This document shows positions 1 to 3,867 of a stretch of 5,379 nt of DNA, in pieces. The first letter of the stretch is position 1. The number at the start of each line of letters is the position of its first letter. Position numbers and translations under genes: made by a program. The notes under the pieces were generated by a model. It saw only the letters and a list, made by a program, of their open reading frames with translations. It did not search any database and was not told the DNA's origin. Source of the DNA: Lachnoclostridium sp. UBA1241 (lineage in GTDB: Bacteria > Bacillota > Clostridia > Lachnospirales > Lachnospiraceae); NCBI GenBank assembly GCA_002308955.1, contig DBWJ01000103.1, forward strand, positions 1-5,379, written 5' to 3'.

Positions 1-630
1 CTCGGCGGCACGGAGCTGATCCGCAGAAAGCTCGGCAAGGACGCTTCCGCAATGACCATCACGCTGCTTCTCAATTCCGAGGGCAAGAAGATGGGCAAGA
101 CCGAGAAGGGCGCCGTATGGTTGGATCCCGAGAAGACCTCTCCCTTCGAGTTCTTCCAGTACTGGAGAAACGTTGCGGACGCCGATGTTCTTAAGTGCAT
201 CCGCATGCTGACATTCCTGCCTCTTGAGGAAATCGACAAGATGAGCACCTGGGAAGGCAGCCAGCTTAACGAAGCCAAGGAGATTCTCGCATTCGAGCTC
301 ACGAAGCTCGTACACGGCGAGGAGGAAGCGCAGAAGGCCAAAGAGCAGGCCAAGTCCCTGTTCGGTGCCGGAAGCGCCGAGGATGCTCCGGAAGCTCCTC
401 TTTCCGATGAGGATTTCACGGACGGTGCGATTGACATCGTTTCCATCCTTGTGAAGTCAGGACTTGCTCCCACCCGTTCCGAGGGACGCCGCAATGTCGA
501 GCAGGGAGGCGTTTTGGTGGACGGCGAGAAAGTGTCCGATTTCCGGGCAACATTCACGAAAGAACAGTGTCAGGCCGGCCTTCTCGTAAAGAGAGGCAAA
601 AAGAACTTCAAGAAAGTGGTTCTGAAATAG
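1..630 (+). CDS. tyrS: Tyrosyl-tRNA synthetase, C-terminal part (5' end outside the window)
   Basis: Class I aminoacyl-tRNA synthetase that charges tRNA-Tyr with tyrosine in the cytoplasm. The frame is open from base 1 and gives 209 visible residues. It begins inside the catalytic domain with GGTELIRRKLG, which corresponds to the GxxLIRR stretch before the KMSKS loop. The KMSKS-type signature is KMGKT at bases 88-102, followed by the family-typical run GAVWLDPEKTSPFEFFQYW and the motif LVHGEE. An acidic, alanine-rich linker (bases about 355-420) leads to a C-terminal S4-type RNA-binding domain (bases about 430-545, SGLAPTRSEGRRNVEQGGV), and the protein ends RGKKNFKKVVLK. This order matches bacterial TyrRS of the E. 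coli type. The ATG at base 52 is an internal methionine, not the start. A strong terminator follows 47 bp after the stop. Identification is secure; only the N-terminal half is missing. Confidence 0.97.
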   Translation, partial: LGGTELIRRKLGKDASAMTITLLLNSEGKKMGKTEKGAVWLDPEKTSPFEFFQYWRNVADADVLKCIRMLTFLPLEEIDKMSTWEGSQLNEAKEILAFELTKLVHGEEEAQKAKEQAKSLFGAGSAEDAPEAPLSDEDFTDGAIDIVSILVKSGLAPTRSEGRRNVEQGGVLVDGEKVSDFRATFTKEQCQAGLLVKRGKKNFKKVVLK

Positions 631-677
631 TTTCTGTTGAATGGTTTCCGGCATTAATTCGGAAGTCTTATGAAACC

Positions 678-717
678 AACCCGGGGCCGGCGTAATTGCC
701 GACCCCGGGTTTATTTT
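678..717 (+). terminator. Intrinsic terminator of tyrS
   Basis: Arms 678-691 and 698-711 pair over 14 positions with one C/A mismatch (687/702), are very GC-rich in the centre (CCCGGGG/CCCCGGG) and enclose a 6-nt loop. On the + strand the hairpin runs directly into TTTATTTT. It lies 47 bp after the tyrS stop, where a Rho-independent terminator is expected. On the - strand the arm is preceded by GGTTTC rather than a long T tract, so it should work mainly for tyrS. Confidence 0.9.
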
Positions 718-720
718 AAA

Positions 721-758
721 CTTGTATGTTGTCCGGTTATGCTTGTATGTTGTCCGGT
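721..758 (+). repeat. Tandem pair of identical 17-bp repeats
   Basis: The 17-mer CTTGTATGTTGTCCGGT occurs at 721-737 and again, without a mismatch, at 742-758. The copies are separated by TATG, giving a 21-bp period (two helical turns). The pair starts just after the tyrS terminator and ends 19 bp before the inverted-repeat array. It contains no 7-mer of the neighbouring array. Two phased copies suggest a protein-binding site. Short repeated sites of this kind also occur at the ends of some insertion sequences such as the IS21 family, but no transposase gene is present here and that link is only a guess. Confidence 0.75.
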
Positions 759-777
759 CACCATTTCCGGCTTTCAG

Positions 778-1205
778 TAACACCAACTGAAAGGACTCCC
801 AAATCCGGTGTTATCCTTTCTCCTTCCTTTTCACACCCAATATGAATGACTTCCGTCTGGTGTTACATTATTCGCAAAGAAATAACACCTGGTAAGAAAC
901 TCTTCCCTCAGGTGTTATATTTCTCTCTTTTATTTCACACCAGGAAACAGAACCTTCCGCCCGGTGTGAAAGAATCATCCGAATCATCACACCAGACAGG
1001 CGAGAGTCTCCGCCCGGTGTGAAAAAGTCATCCGAATCATCACACCAGACAGGCGAGAACCGCTGCCGGGTGTGAAAGAATCATCCAATTCATCACACCA
1101 AGCAAACGTGAGCCGCTACTCAGTGTGAAAATGTCTTCCAATTCATCACACCAGACGGACGAGAACCGCTGCCGGGTGTGAAACAATCCTCCTAATCATC
1201 ACGCC
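778..1205. repeat. Phased array of eight inverted-repeat units plus one half unit, between convergent genes
   Basis: Left 7-mers T[A/C]ACACC begin at 778, 831, 883, 935, 987, 1040, 1093 and 1146. Right 7-mers GGTGT[G/T]A end at 813, 865, 917, 969, 1022, 1075, 1128 and 1181. Unit 7 has AGTGTGA as its right arm (one mismatch). A ninth left arm, TCACGCC, is at 1199-1205 with no right partner. Arms within a unit are 21 nt (units 2-4) or 22 nt (the rest) apart. The stretch between successive units is exactly 17 nt in all eight cases. Units 4-8 and the spacers after them resemble one another throughout (spacers such as AAGAATCATCCGAATCA). Units 1-3 keep only the 7-mers and the geometry. The arms can pair either within a unit or across the 17-nt spacer. 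The array fills the region between the tyrS terminator and the hemolysin III stop codon. No open reading frame with coding character covers it. The function is unknown. Confidence 0.95.
883..934. terminator. Possible bidirectional terminator formed by array unit 3
   Basis: Unit 3 has the longest outer stem of the array: TAACACCTG (883-891) pairs perfectly with CAGGTGTTA (909-917), and an inner stem AAGA/TCTT (894-897/901-904) closes the apex. On the + strand it is followed by TATTTCTCTCTTTTATT. On the - strand it is followed by TTTCTTTGC, from the complement of 874-882. T-rich tails on both sides fit a shared backup terminator for the convergent tyrS and hemolysin III genes. The tails are interrupted by C residues, so activity is uncertain. 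No other terminator is visible for the hemolysin III gene. Confidence 0.4.
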
Positions 1206-1212
1206 GGACAAC

Positions 1213-1884
1213 TCACATCACATAAAACAGTATTCCGAAGAACTGCAGCAGACATCCGAAGATCACGAAGATATGGAACACACTGTGGAAGTAACGAACC
1301 TTCTCTCCGAGCGCGTATAGAATTGCTCCCGAGGTGAAGGACAGCCCGCCGAGCAGGATCCACAGAAAACCGTTCCATGTCATCACTTCAATGACCGGCT
1401 TGACGGCGAAGATGATGGCCCATCCCATCGTGACATAAAGGATAAAGGTGAATATATTATAGCGGTCAACATCAATTGCCTTAAGCGTAGCCGCGAAGAA
1501 GCAGCAGCCCCATTCGATGCCGAATATCGTCCATGCAAGCACCGGATATGTCGGACGAAGCGCCACAAGAACAATCGGTGTGTAGGTTCCCGCAATCAGA
1601 AAGTAGATGTCACAGTGGTCGATGACACGCATGACCTGCTTTCCCATATTTCTGTGAAGACCGTGATATACGGAGGACACCGTGAACATAATGATCATCG
1701 CGCCGCCGTAGATTGCCGCGGTAACAACGGCCCACGGATTGTGATGGCTTGCGCCCATGACGATGCACAGGACCGTTATGGCAATCGCAATTGCCGCTCC
1801 GACAATGTGCGTCACCATATTGAAGATTTCTTCCCCCTTCGTGTAATCCGGCAACTCTCTTTCTGCAAGAGGAGTTCTTTTCAT
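1213..1884 (-). CDS. Hemolysin III / PAQR-family seven-helix membrane protein
   Basis: Integral membrane protein of the hemolysin III (YqfA/Trh-like) branch of the PAQR superfamily. The biochemical role in bacteria is unsettled: hemolytic activity was reported for a Bacillus cereus member, while membrane-fluidity and hydrolase roles have been proposed for relatives. With an ATG start at 1884 it has 223 residues, the usual family size. After a short polar N-terminus come about seven hydrophobic segments. Family motifs are E19-x2-N22-x3-H26 (EIFNMVTH), SSVYH (H74), DH (89-90) followed by AGTYTP (98-103), and the C-terminal HSVFH (H200, H204). The conserved histidines are the expected metal ligands. 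An in-frame TTG at 1908 would add eight residues, but it lacks a ribosome binding site. The ATG has GAGGCGAAGGAAT directly upstream, so I chose it. The stop lies 7 bp from the end of the repeat array. Confidence 0.9.
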   Translation of the reverse strand: MKRTPLAERELPDYTKGEEIFNMVTHIVGAAIAIAITVLCIVMGASHHNPWAVVTAAIYGGAMIIMFTVSSVYHGLHRNMGKQVMRVIDHCDIYFLIAGTYTPIVLVALRPTYPVLAWTIFGIEWGCCFFAATLKAIDVDRYNIFTFILYVTMGWAIIFAVKPVIEVMTWNGFLWILLGGLSFTSGAILYALGEKVRYFHSVFHIFVIFGCLLQFFGILFYVM

Positions 1885-1911
1885 ATTCCTTCGCCTCGAT
1901 TCAAACAAAAT

Positions 1912-1950
1912 AACTATGAGATGTGGTTTTCATTACTACATCTCATAGTT
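1912..1950. repeat. Perfect 13-bp inverted repeat upstream of the hemolysin III gene
   Basis: AACTATGAGATGT (1912-1924) is the exact reverse complement of ACATCTCATAGTT (1938-1950), with a 13-nt loop. Read on the - strand it lies 27 bp before the hemolysin III ATG and overlaps the proposed -10 region. The hairpin is followed on the - strand by ATTTTGTTTG. It could be a regulator's operator, a structured 5' leader, or a weak terminator for the upstream TM1266 gene. The stem is A/T-rich, which makes a terminator less convincing. Confidence 0.75.
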
Positions 1951-1975
1951 TATCACAGGAGCCCTTCTATTTCAA
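1947..1975 (-). promoter_or_regulatory. Candidate sigma-A promoter for the hemolysin III gene
   Basis: On the - strand, TTGAAA (1975-1970) is followed by a 17-nt spacer and TAAACT (1952-1947). These match the -35 consensus at 5/6 and the -10 consensus at 4/6. The -10 overlaps one arm of the 13-bp inverted repeat, so a protein bound there would block initiation. A second option further upstream is the extended -10-like TGTGATAAT (complement of 1989-1997), which lacks a good -35. The motif match is modest. Confidence 0.35.
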
Positions 1976-1998
1976 CCCTTTTCACGAAATTATCACAG
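1950..1998 (-). repeat. Two direct copies of CTGTGATAA, 40 bp apart
   Basis: On the - strand CTGTGATAA occurs at 1998-1990 and again at 1958-1950. Each contains a TGTGATAA that resembles an extended -10 element, and the second overlaps the candidate -10 of the hemolysin III promoter. The copies may be alternative promoters, a duplicated regulator half-site, or chance. Confidence 0.4.
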
Positions 1999-2024
1999 CG
2001 TTCTTTCGGCAAATGCCACACCGA

Positions 2025-2085
2025 GTTGCATCTTCACGGTCACGTCCGACCGATATCACTTCGTGTACGTTGTCTTCACGGTAAC
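2025..2085. repeat. Imperfect direct repeat spanning the 3' end of the TM1266-family gene
   Basis: On the + strand GTTGCATCTTCACGGTCAC (2025-2043) and GTTGTCTTCACGGTAAC (2069-2085) share the exact 10-mer TCTTCACGGT (2031-2040 and 2073-2082) with similar flanks. The right copy encodes the VTVKTT end of the TM1266-family protein. The left copy lies after its stop in the same reading frame and would read VTVKMQ. This looks like a small duplication of the gene's 3' end, though chance is possible. Confidence 0.45.
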
Positions 2086-2313
2086 ACCTGACAGGCGCCC
2101 GATCTTCCCGGAAAGCGCCGAGATGGCGTCCTGCGGCGCATCCATCGCGATGCTGATGATATTCACGTGCTTTGCGTGGTACGGAATTCCCATCCGCCCG
2201 ATAATGTACTGTCCGTACACATGAAGGAGCTCGTTCAGCTGCCGCACCGAATCGGATGCGTGTCCGTCCGTCTCCTCCACCAGGATACTCATCAAAGCCA
2301 CTCTCGTTTCCAT
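2056..2313 (-). CDS. TM1266-family iron-only hydrogenase system putative regulator
   Basis: Small cytoplasmic protein of 85 residues matching the TM1266 family, whose members often sit near [FeFe]-hydrogenase and its HydE/F/G maturation genes and have a NikR C-terminal/ACT-like ferredoxin fold. Their exact role is not established. Recognisable features are METRVALMSILVEE at the start (first strand), the helix DSVRQLNELLHVYG (21-34), the signature YIIGRMGIPY (36-45), NIISIAMDAPQDAISALSGKIGRL (51-74), and a final strand VTVKTTY. No separate DNA-binding domain is visible. The frame is open for 37 more codons upstream, but these are proline- and arginine-rich and unlike the family. The ATG at 2313 has a consensus GGAGGAG (2323-2317). 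No hydrogenase gene is in the window. The gene starts 78 bp after the terminator of the AAA+ gene; I could not identify its promoter. Confidence 0.9.
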   Translation of the reverse strand: METRVALMSILVEETDGHASDSVRQLNELLHVYGQYIIGRMGIPYHAKHVNIISIAMDAPQDAISALSGKIGRLSGVTVKTTYTK

Positions 2314-2316
2314 ACT

Positions 2317-2323
2317 CTCCTCC
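2317..2323 (-). promoter_or_regulatory. Ribosome binding site fixing the TM1266-family start
   Basis: On the - strand GGAGGAG ends 3 nt before the ATG at 2313 (5 nt counted from GGAGG). It decides for the 85-residue product over the longer open frame that extends to 2424 and runs through the preceding terminator. Confidence 0.85.
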
Positions 2324-2391
2324 GGAAAATGTAACGGTCCCCGCCAAACCGGCGCCGCCGCAATACAAAACAACAACCGCCGAACCGGCAT

Positions 2392-2420
2392 AAAACGGGG
2401 GACTGCAGAACAGTCCCCCG
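2392..2420 (-). terminator. Intrinsic terminator of the serC-serA-AAA operon
   Basis: A perfect 10-bp stem, CGGGGGACTG (2396-2405) with CAGTCCCCCG (2411-2420), encloses a 5-nt loop. On the - strand it is followed by TTTT (2395-2392). It begins 7 bp after the stop codon of the AAA+ ATPase gene. The U tract is short, but the stem is strong and well placed, so it should separate this operon from the TM1266-family gene. Confidence 0.85.
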
Positions 2421-2427
2421 GCAATTA

Positions 2428-3843
2428 CTAGCTTATGCTTGCCGCCGTAATGGTAGCAAGATCGTCCGCCACAAGCGTGGACAGGACACTCTTGTCCGGG
2501 TCCTTCAGCTTCACGACACGCGTCGCGTGATTCGTGATGGCTTTCTCCAGGTAGTTCCGCGCTTCACGTGCGTTGGCGAAATCCTCCGCCTTGCTCGCGA
2601 CACGGTCCTCAAAATACTTCACCGCAATCTCACGTGCCTCGGGACTAAGCGTGTAATCCTTACCCTTGCACATACCCTCGAGAATCTGAATCAGCTCCTC
2701 GGGCGTATAATCGTTGAAGCGGATGTATTTATTGAAACGGGACTTCAGTCCGGGGTTGCTTTCGATGAACTTCTCCATCGGCTCGGTGTAACCCGCAACG
2801 ATGACGATCAGCCGGTCACGGTTATCTTCCATTGCCTTCAGAAGCGTCTCTACCGCTTCCTGTCCGAAGTCGTTCTCGCCCTTACCGACGTTCAGCGTAT
2901 AGGCCTCATCGATGAACAGAACGCCGTCAATGGACTTATCGATGACTTCCTGCGTCTTGATGGCCGTCTGGCCGACATAGCCGCACACGAGTCCGCCGCG
3001 GTCCACCTCAACAAGCTGGCCGCCCGACAGTACGCCTAGTCCGCGATAAATCTTACTGAGCATTCTCGCAACCGTCGTCTTGCCGGTACCGGGATTTCCG
3101 AAGAAAACCATATGTTTGCTGATGTCCGCAGACTTCATTCCCATCGCTTCACGCATCTTCTGTACGCGAATCAGGTCAACAAGCGAAGAAACGTCCGCTT
3201 TGACGCTGTCAAGACCGACAAGGGCATTGAGCTCTTCAAGAACCTTCTCGACATCCTCCGCGCTCGTTACATCCGCGCCGGTATCCTTCGGGAGAATCTG
3301 CTTCGCCCGAACCATCTTGAACTGGTTCGTATAGAAGACGCCGTACTCCTTCAGGAAGGTCTCAAGCATCTGCGTATACTGGCTCATGCGGGACACCTGC
3401 TTCTCGTCCGCTTTCTCCTGCGAAGCGAGAATCATCTGTCCGAACGCCTTATAGGTATCCACAAGAATCTGCGCGTTCTGCCCCATGTAAGGATCCTTCG
3501 GAATCTTCTTGCCGGCGTCCGCAAGAATGAAATACTTCAGAGCCTTCGGTCTTGTCGAGCCGAACGAACTCGTCGGGGAGTTCAGCTGGGCACGAAGGGT
3601 CCGCATCTCATTGATTGTGAACATCAGATCAAGATTCTCCCGAATCATGTTCTGCTCTTCCGCGGTGATAACGCCGTCCGCATCCTCAAGGTAGATGGCG
3701 AATTCCGCCAGTTCCTTATGAAGGAGCGTCTTTAAAGGCGTACCGAGGCAGAGCACGGCACCTACATTGTATCGGCAAATCGTATTGCAGATCTCATCGC
3801 AGATGGCGATCAGTTCCTTTACGCTTTTCTCACTGCTAGCCAA
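2428..3843 (-). CDS. CbxX/SpoVK-type AAA+ ATPase with an N-terminal helical region
   Basis: ATP-driven remodelling protein of the CbxX/CfqX (CbbX, stage V sporulation protein K) group of AAA+ ATPases, 471 residues, probably cytoplasmic. The ATPase module covers about 205-470: Walker A GNPGTGKTT (249-257), a pore-loop-like GYVGQT (288-293), Walker B VLFIDEAY (308-315), the region LIVIVAGY (345-352), the arginine finger in LKSRF (R369), and a sensor-2-like NAREARN (424-430). All nucleotide-binding residues look intact. Residues 1-200 are mostly helical and not typical of minimal CbbX or SpoVK. FAIYLEDADGVITAEEQNMI (48-67) resembles the acidic helical repeat of TerB-like domains, a weak resemblance. 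The start is TTG at 3843, preceded by GGAGGAA (3857-3851). It follows serA by 24 bp and ends in a terminator, so it probably belongs to the serine operon. Its substrate is unknown; Rubisco-activase and sporulation roles are not supported by context. Confidence 0.88.
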   Translation of the reverse strand: MASSEKSVKELIAICDEICNTICRYNVGAVLCLGTPLKTLLHKELAEFAIYLEDADGVITAEEQNMIRENLDLMFTINEMRTLRAQLNSPTSSFGSTRPKALKYFILADAGKKIPKDPYMGQNAQILVDTYKAFGQMILASQEKADEKQVSRMSQYTQMLETFLKEYGVFYTNQFKMVRAKQILPKDTGADVTSAEDVEKVLEELNALVGLDSVKADVSSLVDLIRVQKMREAMGMKSADISKHMVFFGNPGTGKTTVARMLSKIYRGLGVLSGGQLVEVDRGGLVCGYVGQTAIKTQEVIDKSIDGVLFIDEAYTLNVGKGENDFGQEAVETLLKAMEDNRDRLIVIVAGYTEPMEKFIESNPGLKSRFNKYIRFNDYTPEELIQILEGMCKGKDYTLSPEAREIAVKYFEDRVASKAEDFANAREARNYLEKAITNHATRVVKLKDPDKSVLSTLVADDLATITAASIS

Positions 3844-3850
3844 ATCGGTC

Positions 3851-3857
3851 TTCCTCC
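3851..3857 (-). promoter_or_regulatory. Ribosome binding site supporting a TTG start
   Basis: On the - strand GGAGGAA lies 7 nt before TTG at 3843, within the 24-bp gap after serA. The next in-frame ATG is about 66 codons downstream, inside the N-terminal region, so TTG is the supported start of the AAA+ gene. Confidence 0.8.
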
Positions 3858-3867
3858 GGACTTGTTA

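Noticed and set aside
646..664. Small hairpin TTCCG/CGGAA between the tyrS stop and its terminator
   Set aside because: The stem is only 5 bp with a 9-nt A/T-rich loop and no T tract. The adjacent GGTTTC/GAAACC pairing is also short, so neither is convincing beside the strong terminator that follows.
457..786. Minus-strand open frame of 109 codons over the tyrS end and terminator
   Set aside because: It runs antisense through the S4 domain of tyrS, the terminator stem and the 17-bp repeats, and its product has no recognisable family features.
778..1205. CRISPR array
   Set aside because: Units of 35-36 nt separated by 17 nt look CRISPR-like at first. However, the 17-nt stretches are too short for normal spacers, those on the right are similar to one another, the unit interiors vary, and no cas gene is in the window.
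778..1205. CRP/FNR-type or integron attC sites
   Set aside because: The TGTGA and TCACA words recall CRP sites, but the half-site distances (17 or 21-22 nt) do not fit the 6-nt CRP spacing. The 7-mers also do not match the attC core consensus GTTRRRY/RYYYAAC, and no integrase is present.
1615..2091. Plus-strand open frame of 158 codons opposite the hemolysin III gene
   Set aside because: It is antisense to a clear membrane protein gene. Its histidine- and arginine-rich composition is what the reverse of a hydrophobic coding sequence gives, and it runs across the inverted repeat and promoter region.
1982..2368. Minus-strand open frame of 128 codons overlapping the TM1266-family gene
   Set aside because: It is an out-of-frame shadow of the TM1266-family gene, with glycine/arginine-rich low-complexity sequence and no family match.
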